A DNA stretch of 64,000 nucleotides from Phycisphaerales bacterium (GCA_028279375.1 JANQNW010000019.1:1-64000); one strand, 5' to 3'; shown: positions 17,022 to 26,271, numbered from the stretch's first letter. Translations and numbers: made by a program. The notes: generated by a model not told the origin, from the letters alone.

Positions 17022-17611
17022 CGAGGGGCGCCGAGCGACGCTTCGAGCAGCGTCTCGGCGATGGACTTCGCCCGCGCGACGGCGCCCGCATCACCCGTCA
17101 CCTGCGCGCCGACCATGGCCCCGTCAATGAGGATTGAGAGATCCTGCGCGATGCGCTCGGGATCCTCGGCTCCGGCGTCGCGGGCCAACTCCGAGATGTA
17201 GGCGTTGAGCAGGCGCTTGTGCTCGCCGGCGAGCGCGTGGGCGGGTGATTCGAGATCTGAGTACTCGGCGCATGCGTTGATGAAAGTGCAGCCGCAGAAG
17301 CCGGGGCGGCTGGCGCCTTCGCTGATCACGTCGAAGATCGCCAGCAGTCGATGAAGCGGTGTTTCCTCGCGGCTCTCGACCTGACGCATGAGCTCATTCC
17401 GGAAGAGTTCGTCCTGGCGTCTGAGCGCGGCGAGGATGAGTTCGTCCTTGGATTTGAAGTTGTTGTAGAGGGTCATGCGAGCGACGCCGCTGGCTTCGAG
17501 GATGCGATCGACGCCGGTGGCGTGGAAGCCGTGCTCCTTGAAGAGGGCAAGGGCTGTGTCGACGAGATGGTCGCGTTTGCTCGTGGCCATGCCTGGAGAA
17601 CCGGTGTTCAT
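17018..17611 (-). CDS. TetR family transcriptional regulator
   Basis: 197 residues with a standard N-terminal helix-turn-helix (DTALALFKEHGFHATGVDRI, then ASGVARMTLYNNFKSKDELI) and a C-terminal ligand domain containing GFCGCTFINACAEY, typical of NemR/YxaF-like repressors, in which Cys may sense electrophiles. The start ATG lies three bases from the inverted repeat TAGAT-N6-ATCTA, and a second near-palindrome lies near the divergent thioredoxin gene, so I infer control of itself and of thioredoxin/SDR. Confidence 0.85.
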   Translation of the reverse strand: MNTGSPGMATSKRDHLVDTALALFKEHGFHATGVDRILEASGVARMTLYNNFKSKDELILAALRRQDELFRNELMRQVESREETPLHRLLAIFDVISEGASRPGFCGCTFINACAEYSDLESPAHALAGEHKRLLNAYISELARDAGAEDPERIAQDLSILIDGAMVGAQVTGDAGAVARAKSIAETLLEASLGAPR

Positions 17612-17613
17612 GG

Positions 17614-17629
17614 TAGATTATTTGATCTA
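17614..17629. promoter_or_regulatory. Candidate TetR operator 1
   Basis: TAGATTATTTGATCTA has five-base perfect arms and is immediately upstream of the tetR start codon, suited to autorepression. Confidence 0.35.
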
Positions 17630-17745
17630 TTCCACCGTCGCACAGAAACGTCCAATAATAATAATCCTAAGGGCAATCTGAAGGGATTATTCCTCTACAA
17701 GCCCAATCGCGATGGGCAGCTCGAGAAAATATTGCAGACCCGGAA

Positions 17746-17761
17746 TAGACTGATCGGTCTA
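17746..17761. promoter_or_regulatory. Candidate TetR operator 2
   Basis: TAGACTGATCGGTCTA is a 16-base palindrome with one mismatch, close in form to NemR-type TetR operators. It is about 65 bases before the thioredoxin start, a good place to block its promoter. A further inverted repeat (AATAATCC and GGATTATT, 17660-17691) lies between the two candidates. Confidence 0.5.
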
Positions 17762-17827
17762 GCGATTTGTCCATCTGTCGCGGGGCCGAATCGGGCCTTG
17801 CGGGGAGTCAATCGAAAGGAGCCAATC

Positions 17828-18172
17828 ATGGCAGGCAACGACACATTCGAGTTCACGCTGGACAACTTCGAGCAGGCCGCGCTTCAGGCTGGCCATCCGG
17901 TGCTCGTTGATTTCTGGGCCGAGTGGTGCCCGCCGTGTCGGGCGCTGGGGCCCACGATCGATCAGGTCGCTACGGATTTCGCAGGACGCGCGACGATCGG
18001 GAAGCTCAACGTCGATGAGCACAAGGAGCTCGCTCATCGCTACGGCATCTCCACGATCCCGACGATGGTCCTCTTCTCCGGCGGCGAGGAGATCGCCCGG
18101 TTCGTCGGCGTGCAGTCACGCGACGATCTGACCAGGGCGATCGACGAGGCGCTGAGCGCACAGGCTGCCTGA
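17828..18172 (+). CDS. trxA: Thioredoxin
   Basis: 114 residues covering one thioredoxin fold: VLVDFWAEWCPPCRALGP with active-site CPPC, and ISTIPTMVLFSGGE with the cis-Pro. It reduces cytoplasmic protein disulfides. AAAGGAG six bases before the ATG fixes the start; the long upstream frame runs through tetR and is not real. The active site has Pro where classical thioredoxin has Gly, which usually alters redox potential. It is divergent from tetR and followed by a terminator. Confidence 0.9.
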   Translation: MAGNDTFEFTLDNFEQAALQAGHPVLVDFWAEWCPPCRALGPTIDQVATDFAGRATIGKLNVDEHKELAHRYGISTIPTMVLFSGGEEIARFVGVQSRDDLTRAIDEALSAQAA

Positions 18173-18182
18173 TCTCCTGCAT

Positions 18183-18214
18183 GACAGGGCGGCGAGAGTC
18201 GCCCTGTCGTCTTT
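18183..18214 (+). terminator. Rho-independent terminator after thioredoxin
   Basis: GACAGGGCG and CGCCCTGTC form a nine-base-pair stem around an eight-base loop, followed by GTCTTTTCC. This separates thioredoxin from the SDR gene. Confidence 0.8.
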
Positions 18215-18297
18215 TCCTACGTCTGAATCGGCAACACCGGTCCTGCGGCGAACACGGCCGCGATGCGCGATCGCCGCGCCTTCACCTGGAGATACAC

Positions 18298-19038
18298 ATG
18301 TCACGCAGTCAGAAGACCGTCATCGTCACCGGCGCCTCGAGCGGCATCGGGTTTGGAGTCGCGCAGGCGCTCATCGCGCGGGGCGACAACGTCGTTCTCA
18401 ACGGTCGCGATGAGTCGAGACTTGTGGCGGCTGCGAAGCGGCTCGGCGCACCTGATCAGATTGCAATCGCAGTCGGCGACATCGGGGCCAACGAGACGCC
18501 ATCGCGTCTCGTTGAGGCGGCGTTGTCGAAGTTTGGTCGCGTTGACGGGCTGCTGAACAATGCAGGTCACTTCGACGCCAAGCCTCTCGCAGAGTATTCC
18601 AACGAGGACTTCGACGGCTATCTCGGGTTCCTGCGCGGCGCGTTCTTCAACAGTCAGGCGGTCATCACTCAGTTCCGCGAGCAGGGTGGCGGCGGCTCGA
18701 TCGTGAACATCACGACGAATCTCACGACGCGCGGGATGCGCGACGTGCCTTCGTCCGGACCGATCGCGGCGAAGGGCGGCATCCAGGCGATCACGCACAA
18801 CATGGCGATTGAAGTCGCCAATGAGGGCATCACCATCAACGCCGTGGCGCCCGGGCTTGTTCGCACGCCGCTCCTTGGCGATGACGAGAAGACGCTTGAT
18901 CAGCTCGGCGCCATGCACCCGATGGGACGCCTCGGCGAAGTGTCGGAAATCGTCGATGCGGTGCTGTACATGCTTGATGCGACGTGGACGACCGGCGTCG
19001 TGCTTCCGGTTGACGGCGGGCTTGCCGCGGGTGCCTGA
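18298..19038 (+). CDS. SDR-fold protein lacking the catalytic Ser and Tyr
   Basis: 246 residues with the Rossmann cofactor motif TGASSGIGFG and NNAG of short-chain dehydrogenases. Lys159 of the YxxxK pair is present, but the Tyr position is Pro155 (SGPIAAKGG), and the usual Ser is replaced by Thr near 140 (NITTNLTT). A canonical reductase mechanism is therefore unlikely. It may bind a nucleotide, act as a regulator, or use a different residue. An ATG near GGAGATACAC is used. It is in tandem with thioredoxin but separated by a terminator. Confidence 0.8.
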   Translation: MSRSQKTVIVTGASSGIGFGVAQALIARGDNVVLNGRDESRLVAAAKRLGAPDQIAIAVGDIGANETPSRLVEAALSKFGRVDGLLNNAGHFDAKPLAEYSNEDFDGYLGFLRGAFFNSQAVITQFREQGGGGSIVNITTNLTTRGMRDVPSSGPIAAKGGIQAITHNMAIEVANEGITINAVAPGLVRTPLLGDDEKTLDQLGAMHPMGRLGEVSEIVDAVLYMLDATWTTGVVLPVDGGLAAGA

Positions 19039-19148
19039 GTCTGCGATCGCGCGGGCTTCGATATAGTGGGCTTTCTCAGCATTCCGGGATTCGCTCGCGG
19101 GCAGGACGCCTGTGCGAGCGAGTTCCATTTTTGCGAGGTCCACGGCGC

Positions 19149-21722
19149 GTGCGTATTACTCGCGAACTGATTCGTTGGTGGCTGATCATCGGCCTGAGCC
19201 TTTTCGGGCTCTGCGGAACGACGATCGCGCAGGAGTCGGAGCAAGGGGCCGAGCAGTCGGCGCCTGCAGAAGCGACGGAGCCTTCGCAAACCGAGGCGCA
19301 ACCTGAAACTCCGCCTGACACGATCGCGATCGGAGAAGTACTGACGCGCGCTGAAGCCGAGCGCGCCCGGATGAAGGAGATCCAGGACAACCTGGATGAG
19401 GCGACGGTCGTCAAGTCGGTGACTGAGTCGCTCGACAAGCTCAAGGAATCGATCGCGAAGCAGCAGCAGAGTGTGGCGAATGTGCTCGAGAGACGCCACA
19501 CGACCGCCGAGCTCGGCGCGCTGCGTGAGGGCTGGCGGCGCATCGAGAGCACGTTCGCGACGATCGACAAGTCGATCGCAGATCGCACGAACGAGCTCGA
19601 TCAGGCGTTGAATGATCTCAAGAGCGACCAGGAACTCTGGACTCGCACGAAGGACGCGACTGCGGAGTCGCAGGCGCCGGAAGCGGTGCTCGATCAGATC
19701 AACTCGGTGCTCGCCGAACTCGTTCCGGCGCTTCAGGCGATCGAAGATGCGCGCAACCGGTTGCTTGATCTTCAGAGTCAGACGGTCGACGAGCGCGCCC
19801 AGGTCGAGGAGGGATATCAGATCCTCGATGAGGATCAGGAGGCTCTTGACGCCGATCTATTCCAGGCGCAGGAGCCGCCGCTCTGGGCGTCAAAGGGCGC
19901 CTACGACGACTTCGACGAGGATGTGCGGCGCGCGATCTGGAATCTCAAGCTGCAGCTGAACGATCTCGGGACCTACGTCAGAACGCATCGCGACCTGCAT
20001 GTCGTGCACGTTCTGCTCATCATTCTCTTTGGATTCGGCCTGAGCTGGGGCAGACGGCAACTCCGCCGATTCGAAGGCGAGCGCTCACCGACGTATGACG
20101 ACAGCCTCCATGCGCTGTCGCATCCGTGGATGGCCGGACTGCTTGTCGGCATGCTGTTGACGGCGTTCCTGCATCCGGAGCGCGTTCGCGCCTTCTCGTT
20201 TGCGCTGGCGCTCCTCAGCCTGGCGCCCTGGGCGCTGATCGTTCGAGCCGTCGTGCCGATGCAACTGCGGCGATGGCTTTGGCCGATGCTTGCGCTGGCG
20301 GCGACCGACGTCGTGCGTCAGATGTCGATCGAGATCCCGGAAGTCAATCGGGTGCTCCTCATGATCGAACTGGGCGTCGTCGGCGTCGGGTGTTTTCTTC
20401 TTCTGAGGCGGCCGTGGCTCATCGAGGCCGCGCATCAGGGGAAGGCGGGCTTCTGGCACCGCCTCTTCCGGCACTGGCTTCGCGTCGTGATTCTCTTTTC
20501 CGTCATCGCACTGGGCGCCTCTGTGCTGGGATACTCGCAGTTGGGCGGACGCATCATCATGCCGGTGATCTGGTCGCTCTACGTCGGCGCGGCATGGTTC
20601 GCGGGCGCCAAGATCATTGGCGGTCTCCTCGAGGCGATCGCTCTTTCCGGCCGGCTCGACGCGCTGAACATGTTCAAGCGGCGCCAGGAACTCACCCTTC
20701 GACGCGCGCGCTCCCTCATTCGCGGCGGCGTGCTCTTCATCTGGTTCTCGCGCGTGCTCGTGATGGCGCAACTCTGGGGACCGACGGTCACGCTGGTTGA
20801 CGAAATCCTCAACAGGAAGCTCGAGTACGGTCAGGTGAGTTTCTCGCTGGGGGGCGTGATCGGCTTCGTCCTCACGCTCTGGGTCTCGTGGGGTCTCGCC
20901 CGATTCATCAGCTTCGCGGCGAACGAAGAGCTCTTCACGCGAGTGAAGCTCTCTCCCGGCGTTCCATATGCGCTGACGACATTCACGCGCTACACGATTC
21001 TCGTGCTGGGCTTCCTGGTCGCGATGGCTGCGGTCGGTCTGTCGATCGATCGCATCGCGCTGCTTGTCAGTGCGCTGGGCATCGGCATCGGCTTCGGTCT
21101 GCAGGCGATTGTCAATAACTTCGTCTCGGGCGTCATCGTCTTGTTCGAACGGCCGCTACGCGTCGGTGATCTCGTGCAGATCGATACGCTCATCGGCGAA
21201 GTGCGCGACATTGGCATACGCGCCACGAAAGTGCGCACGTTCGACGGTTCCGATGTGCTCGTGCCCAACGGCGACCTCATGGCGTCGCGTCTCGTGAACT
21301 GGACGCTCTCCGATCGGAAGCGCCGCATCGCGATTCCCGTGCGTGCGCACTTCGGGACGGATCCCGATCTCGTGCTCGGCCTGCTCAAGGAGGCGGCCGA
21401 GCGCCACAAGGAAGTGCTGGCGGACCCGGCGCCGGACATCCTCTTCATGGGCTTCGGCGACTACGGCCTGAACTTCGAGCTGCGCGCGTGGACCGAGAGC
21501 CCGCGCGGCATCCTCGCGGTCAAGAGCGATCTCGTGCAGGAGATTGACCAGCTGTTGCGCGAGAACAACGTCCAGATTCCGGTGCCGCAGCAGGAGGTTC
21601 GATTCCAGGATGGCGCCGGCGCGCCAGTGAATCCGTACGCAGCTCCCAAGGAACGGAAGGGGCCACAAAACAAAAGCGGCGACCCGGGAGAAGGGTCGCC
21701 GCCTGATGAATCAGATGAGTGA
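19149..21722 (+). CDS. MscS-family mechanosensitive channel with long periplasmic coiled coil
   Basis: About 857 residues. A signal-peptide-like start (LIIGLSLFGLCGTTIAQ) leads to a periplasmic helical region (LDKLKESIAKQQQSVANVLE), then about 8-11 membrane segments. The MscS pore helix and beta domain are at ALGIGIGFGLQAIVNNFVSG and LFERPLRVGDLVQI. The size fits MscK/MscM-like members. It releases solutes on osmotic downshift. The GTG start is preferred because GCGAGG lies ten bases upstream; a TTG at 19131 would add six residues. The last 15 codons overlap a terminator hairpin that serves the opposite strand. Confidence 0.9.
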   Translation: MRITRELIRWWLIIGLSLFGLCGTTIAQESEQGAEQSAPAEATEPSQTEAQPETPPDTIAIGEVLTRAEAERARMKEIQDNLDEATVVKSVTESLDKLKESIAKQQQSVANVLERRHTTAELGALREGWRRIESTFATIDKSIADRTNELDQALNDLKSDQELWTRTKDATAESQAPEAVLDQINSVLAELVPALQAIEDARNRLLDLQSQTVDERAQVEEGYQILDEDQEALDADLFQAQEPPLWASKGAYDDFDEDVRRAIWNLKLQLNDLGTYVRTHRDLHVVHVLLIILFGFGLSWGRRQLRRFEGERSPTYDDSLHALSHPWMAGLLVGMLLTAFLHPERVRAFSFALALLSLAPWALIVRAVVPMQLRRWLWPMLALAATDVVRQMSIEIPEVNRVLLMIELGVVGVGCFLLLRRPWLIEAAHQGKAGFWHRLFRHWLRVVILFSVIALGASVLGYSQLGGRIIMPVIWSLYVGAAWFAGAKIIGGLLEAIALSGRLDALNMFKRRQELTLRRARSLIRGGVLFIWFSRVLVMAQLWGPTVTLVDEILNRKLEYGQVSFSLGGVIGFVLTLWVSWGLARFISFAANEELFTRVKLSPGVPYALTTFTRYTILVLGFLVAMAAVGLSIDRIALLVSALGIGIGFGLQAIVNNFVSGVIVLFERPLRVGDLVQIDTLIGEVRDIGIRATKVRTFDGSDVLVPNGDLMASRLVNWTLSDRKRRIAIPVRAHFGTDPDLVLGLLKEAAERHKEVLADPAPDILFMGFGDYGLNFELRAWTESPRGILAVKSDLVQEIDQLLRENNVQIPVPQQEVRFQDGAGAPVNPYAAPKERKGPQNKSGDPGEGSPPDESDE
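21667..21702 (-). terminator. atpG terminator inside the MscS coding sequence
   Basis: On the minus strand GCGGCGACCC-TTCTCCC-GGGTCGCCGC forms a perfect ten-base-pair hairpin followed by TTTTGTTTTG. It lies about 30 bases past the atpG stop and within the MscS C-terminal tail codons. Confidence 0.85.
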
Positions 21723-21733
21723 GCGAGCGAGAC

Positions 21734-22618
21734 CTACTCGAGCGCCGCGGCGCCGGAGATGATCTCGGTCAACTCCGTCGTGATCTGCGCCTGGCGGGCG
21801 CGGTTGTACTGCTGCGTCAGTGACTTGCCCATCTTCGACGCGTTGTCGGTCGCGGCCTTCATGGCGACCATGCGGGCGACATGCTCCGAGACGATCGCGT
21901 CGCTGAAGCACTGCGCCAGCGTCGTGCGCACCGTGACGGGAAGCAGTTCGCCGAGGAGTTCACCCGCGGGCGGGCTGAACTCGTAAACGGCCCCGCCGAG
22001 CTTCTTCTCGTCAGTCTCATCCTCCTTGGCAGGAGGCTTGAGAGGCAGAAGCTGCAGAATCTCCGGCACCTGTCGACCGGCGGAGATGAATCGCATGTAC
22101 ACGATCCGCACCGCGGAGATCTCTCCGGCGATGAATCGCTCCATGTACGACTCAGCAAGATGATCGATGTCCTCACGGCGCGGGTCGTCGCCGAAATGCA
22201 GGTGATGCGTCTCGACGTTCACGCCGGCGAACTTCAGGAAGGAAGCGCCCTTCTTGCCGACGAGTTCGATCTCGCGCGCCGCGCTGGACTCGCGCATGGT
22301 GCGCGTCGCGAGGCGAAGGACGGAGCCGTTGTAGGGACCGCACAATCCGCGATCAGACGTCATGACGAGCCAGAGCTCTTTGGCGTCCTTGTTCGCACCA
22401 CCGGCGGGGCCGCCGATAAGCGGATGATCGATGTCGCCGGCGGTCGCGGCAAGCTCCTGCACGAGGCCGAAGACGCCCTCGGTGAATGGCTTGGCGGCCG
22501 TGGCGCGCAGCTGCGCCTTGGCGAACTTGCTGGTGGCGATCATCTGCATCGTCTTGGTGATGCGATGAATGTTTCCGACCGCCTTCATGCGGCCTTTGAT
22601 TTCGCGGCTCTTGCCCAT
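21734..22618 (-). CDS. atpG: ATP synthase F1 gamma subunit
   Basis: 294 residues. The N-terminal helix GRMKAVGNIHRITKTMQMIA and C-terminal helix KSLTQQYNRARQAQITTELT are the two ends of the gamma coiled coil that rotates in the alpha3beta3 head; the middle has DRGLCGPYN. The gene stands alone: the next gene upstream is a divergent kinase, the next downstream is convergent MscS, and a terminator follows. In most bacteria atpG lies between atpA and atpD, so the locus is rearranged or is a second copy. Confidence 0.95.
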   Translation of the reverse strand: MGKSREIKGRMKAVGNIHRITKTMQMIATSKFAKAQLRATAAKPFTEGVFGLVQELAATAGDIDHPLIGGPAGGANKDAKELWLVMTSDRGLCGPYNGSVLRLATRTMRESSAAREIELVGKKGASFLKFAGVNVETHHLHFGDDPRREDIDHLAESYMERFIAGEISAVRIVYMRFISAGRQVPEILQLLPLKPPAKEDETDEKKLGGAVYEFSPPAGELLGELLPVTVRTTLAQCFSDAIVSEHVARMVAMKAATDNASKMGKSLTQQYNRARQAQITTELTEIISGAAALE

Positions 22619-22735
22619 GGGGCGAAGAGTGTAGCGAGGATGGATCCGCCCGAAAAGCCGATGAGAGGGGGGATTTGAGCTTTCGCTGCGCCAGTGGAGG
22701 GGTTCTCCCGCCTCTCAAGTAGGATGTTGACCGTG

Positions 22736-25447
22736 ATGCTGGGGGAATACCCTGACAAGCTGGGTCCGTACGAGATCGAAGGCGTGCTCGGACAGGGGGG
22801 CATGGGCGTGGTCTATCAGGCCACGGACCCCCGCCTGGGGCGACCGGTCGCGATCAAGACGCTCCCGCCCGACCTGAGCCACGATCCGCACCGACGATCC
22901 CGATTCGAGCGGGAGGCCCGGGCCCTGGCTTCGCTGACCCATCCGAATGTGGCCGCCATCTACGGCGTCGAGGAGGTGGACGGCCAGACGATTCTCGTCA
23001 TGGAACTCGTGCCGGGGACCACGCTCTCGGCGCGTCTCGAGCAGGGGGCCCTTCCGATCGACGAGGCCCTGCGCGTCGGTGTCGAGATCGCCTCGGGCGT
23101 CGAAGCCGCCCATGAGTCGGGGATCATTCATCGCGATCTCAAACCCGGGAACGTGAACATCACGCCCGACGGGAAAGTGAAGGTGCTGGATTTCGGCCTG
23201 GCCAAGGCGCTGGGGCCGGAAGCCTCCTCAAACGACGCGACGAACACGCCGACAATGTCCCTCGAGACGATCGCGGCGACCGGCGCCGGCATGATCCTGG
23301 GCAGCGCGGGCTATATGAGCCCCGAGCAGGCGCGCGGCAAGCAGGTTGATCGCCGCGCCGACATCTGGGCGTTCGGGTGCATCCTTTATGAATGCCTCAC
23401 CGGAGAGCGCGCATTCCCCGGCGACACGGTGACCGATTCGATCGCGGCGATCATCGAGCGTGATCCGGATCTCGCTTCGCTCCCGGCGCGCACGCCGAAG
23501 AGAATCACGACGCTTCTCGAGCGCTGTCTCGACAAGGACTCGAAGCACAGGCTGCGAGATATCGGCGACGCGCGCATCGAGATCGAGGAGTCGATCTCGA
23601 ATCGCGAGTGGACCGGCGCTCACGCCAAGGCGCAGCTTGCCGGATCCGGGCGCTCGCGCTTCGGGATGGTGGGATGGGCATGCGCCATAATTCTGGCGAT
23701 TGCGCTTGGCGCCGCGGTGAGGGAATGGAAGCCGTGGACGCCGCCGCTGGCTGAAGCCCCGGTCGTGCGATTCACGATTCCGACGATGAAGACGGATGGC
23801 GTGGCGGCGTGGCCGACATCCGATATGTCCATGTCGCGCGATGGCACGAAGATTGCGTACTCCGCGCGAATCGACGGCAGACTTCGCATCTTCCTGCGCG
23901 ATCTGAACACCTTCGAGACGCGTGAGCTTCCAATCGGCCACGCCGGCTGGAGTCCTGAGTTCGCGCCGGATGGCGAATCGATCGTATACACGACAGACAA
24001 CCGGTACATGCGCATCTCTCTGCGCGGCGGCCCTCCTTCCGAGATCGCGCGCTTCGACATTCCATTCGCCGGAGAGAAAGAACTCGCAGCCGACGGCGCC
24101 CTCTACTACCTGCAGGCGTTCGGACAAACTCTCCTGTGCGTCGAGCGCCCGGGCGCCGAGCCGGTCGAAGTCGCGAGGGCTGATTCATCCAAGGGCATCC
24201 TCGGTCTCCAGGAGCCGACGATGCTCCCGGATGGCAAGACGATCATCGCCAACTGCTGGACGGGCACGACGATCGAGGATCACGAACTGATCACGATCTC
24301 GCGCGAGACGGGTGAGATCACCCGGCTCGGCGTGCAGGGCGTGCAGCCGTTTCCGATGGGCGACAGTCACATCGTCTTCCAGCGCAATGCGTCACTCTTC
24401 CTGATGCCCTTTGATTTTGAGAAGAACGTTCCCACCGGGCAGGAATCCGTGGTCCTCGAAGGCGTGGTGTGCGATTCATGGGCGGAAGACCCGAGCTATG
24501 CGGTGTCGAACTACGGCGACATCGTGTACATGCCGGGCGGACGCGCGTGTGCCGATCGAAGACTCATCACCGTCGATCACGCCGGCGCCATCACGCCGCT
24601 GCCACTGGATATCGGCTTCTACCATGACGACGTGTCGATCTCCGACGACGGGCGATGGCTCCTCGTCAATACACTCGAGCGATCGCTGCAGACCTGGGCG
24701 TACGACCTGCAATCACGATCGCGCGTACTCGTCAATAGTGAGGGCGAGGCGAACAACCTTGCGATCTCGGCGGACGGATCGGCCGTCGCCATGCAGATCA
24801 GCTCGATCGATCGCGGATATATCACTCCAAGCCTGGCGATTCGGAAGTTGAATGAGGACGCCCGGGATTTCATCGATCTGCCGAAGAACTGGCATGTGCC
24901 GGTCTCGTGGTTCGATGATGGCTCACAAATCCTTGCGGGGCGAACAAGGGAACCCGCCGGCTCGAACCCGGACATCTTCATCGTGACGCTCGGCGATGAG
25001 CCGAGTGAGACACCGTTGCTTGCGACTGAATACGGCGAGTACCCAGCCGATCTGTCGCCTGATGAGAAGTGGCTTCTCTTCTGGTCGAATGAATCTGGGA
25101 ACTACACACTTTCGGTCTGCGCGATTCCCTATGACGGCAGGCGCTGGCAGATCAGTGAGAGCGGCGGCGGCGCCCAGTGGTCGCCCGATGGCTCCGAGAT
25201 CTACTACACCGACGGCGATCGCATGAAGGCGACGAAGTTCAGCGCGTCGCCCCAGGTGACGATCGGTGAGACGCGCGAGCTCTTCCGATCGCCGTGGATC
25301 GGCGGCACCGACACCTGGCCTGCCTGGGACGTCATGCCGAATGGCGAGTTCCTGTTCATCGAGCCCGCCGAGTGGGAGCAGTCGGCGCCGGACCTGCATG
25401 TCGTGATGAACTGGCTCGACGAAGCGCTCGACGAACTCGAGGACTAG
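22736..25447 (+). CDS. Ser/Thr protein kinase with C-terminal PD40/TolB-like propeller
   Basis: About 903 residues. The kinase domain (residues about 12-285) has the glycine loop LGQGGMGVVYQATD, Lys41 (VAIKTL), HRDLKPGN (about 132-139), DFGLAKALG and GYMSPEQARG, a complete active set. One membrane segment follows (MVGWACAIILAIALGAA). The outer part holds repeated TolB-like units (AWPTSDMSMSRDGTKIAYS, SPEFAPDGESIVYT, PADLSPDEKWLLFWS) forming a propeller. It would sense ligands outside the membrane and phosphorylate inside. An ATG at 22724 is an alternative start. The gene is divergent from atpG. Confidence 0.9.
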   Translation: MLGEYPDKLGPYEIEGVLGQGGMGVVYQATDPRLGRPVAIKTLPPDLSHDPHRRSRFEREARALASLTHPNVAAIYGVEEVDGQTILVMELVPGTTLSARLEQGALPIDEALRVGVEIASGVEAAHESGIIHRDLKPGNVNITPDGKVKVLDFGLAKALGPEASSNDATNTPTMSLETIAATGAGMILGSAGYMSPEQARGKQVDRRADIWAFGCILYECLTGERAFPGDTVTDSIAAIIERDPDLASLPARTPKRITTLLERCLDKDSKHRLRDIGDARIEIEESISNREWTGAHAKAQLAGSGRSRFGMVGWACAIILAIALGAAVREWKPWTPPLAEAPVVRFTIPTMKTDGVAAWPTSDMSMSRDGTKIAYSARIDGRLRIFLRDLNTFETRELPIGHAGWSPEFAPDGESIVYTTDNRYMRISLRGGPPSEIARFDIPFAGEKELAADGALYYLQAFGQTLLCVERPGAEPVEVARADSSKGILGLQEPTMLPDGKTIIANCWTGTTIEDHELITISRETGEITRLGVQGVQPFPMGDSHIVFQRNASLFLMPFDFEKNVPTGQESVVLEGVVCDSWAEDPSYAVSNYGDIVYMPGGRACADRRLITVDHAGAITPLPLDIGFYHDDVSISDDGRWLLVNTLERSLQTWAYDLQSRSRVLVNSEGEANNLAISADGSAVAMQISSIDRGYITPSLAIRKLNEDARDFIDLPKNWHVPVSWFDDGSQILAGRTREPAGSNPDIFIVTLGDEPSETPLLATEYGEYPADLSPDEKWLLFWSNESGNYTLSVCAIPYDGRRWQISESGGGAQWSPDGSEIYYTDGDRMKATKFSASPQVTIGETRELFRSPWIGGTDTWPAWDVMPNGEFLFIEPAEWEQSAPDLHVVMNWLDEALDELED

Positions 25448-25449
25448 CG

Positions 25450-26271
25450 CTACTCCAGAACGAGACCATCCCAGGCGAGGCTCATGCTCTCGGGCATGCG
25501 CTCCTGCGTCTCCGCATGCTTCACCTGGTGCGCCATGTGCACGAACCATGTCTGCTTCGCCTCGATGCGCCCGGCCATTTCAATCGCCTGATCGACCGTG
25601 AGATGCGTCGGATGATGGCGCGGGCGCAGGCAGTCGAGCACGAGCGTGTTGAGATCCGTCAGTGATGACCACGTCTCGGTCGGCACTTTTGACACGTCCG
25701 TGCAGTACGCCATCGGGAGGAAGTCGGGCCTTCGAAGCGTCGATCCGGGCGCGATGTCGATGCGGAAACCGAGGATGGGAAGACGTCCATGCATCAGACG
25801 GATCGGCTCGAAGCGAAGGCCGAAGAGATCCACCGGCGAGCCGACGGTCATCGTGTTGGCGATGAGCGTCGCGACGAAGCTCTTGTTGACGTTGTTGTCC
25901 TGATCGAAGATGTGCTGATAGACGCGATGGAGCGACTCCATCGTGTGGGGCTCGGCGTAGATATGGATCGGCGCCTGCATGACGGCGTTGAATCGGCGCA
26001 CCTCGTCGAGACCGAAGACGTGATCGACGTGATTGTGCGTGAAGAGCACGGCGTCCAGGCGCGTCAGATTGGCCCGGAGCGCCTGGATGCGAAGATCCGG
26101 CGTCGTATCGAGCAGCACGACGCGCTCATCGCCGGATGCGTCGGTCCATTCAAGACAGGCGCCGGTGCGCAGGCGCGTGTCGCGCGGATCGTCGCTCGTG
26201 CAGGTGTCGCACGAGCAGCCGATCGCGGGAATGCCCGCTGAGGTCCCGGTGCCGAGGAAGGTGAATCGCAT
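25450..26271 (-). CDS. MBL-fold metallo-hydrolase (PhnP/RNase Z-like)
   Basis: 273 residues. Metal motif THNHVDHVFGLDE (HxHxDH form), an early FLGTGTSAGIPAIGC with Cys ligands (CSCDTCTSDD), and late YCTDVSKVP and HMAHQVKH ligands. This set fits the PhnP-like phosphodiesterase branch (cyclic phosphate or nucleotide hydrolysis). The substrate is not shown by context. The start at MRFTFLGTG is chosen; the extra 28 upstream residues are Ser/Pro-rich. It converges with the kinase gene two bases away and is divergent from the MazG-like gene. Confidence 0.85.
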   Translation of the reverse strand: MRFTFLGTGTSAGIPAIGCSCDTCTSDDPRDTRLRTGACLEWTDASGDERVVLLDTTPDLRIQALRANLTRLDAVLFTHNHVDHVFGLDEVRRFNAVMQAPIHIYAEPHTMESLHRVYQHIFDQDNNVNKSFVATLIANTMTVGSPVDLFGLRFEPIRLMHGRLPILGFRIDIAPGSTLRRPDFLPMAYCTDVSKVPTETWSSLTDLNTLVLDCLRPRHHPTHLTVDQAIEMAGRIEAKQTWFVHMAHQVKHAETQERMPESMSLAWDGLVLE

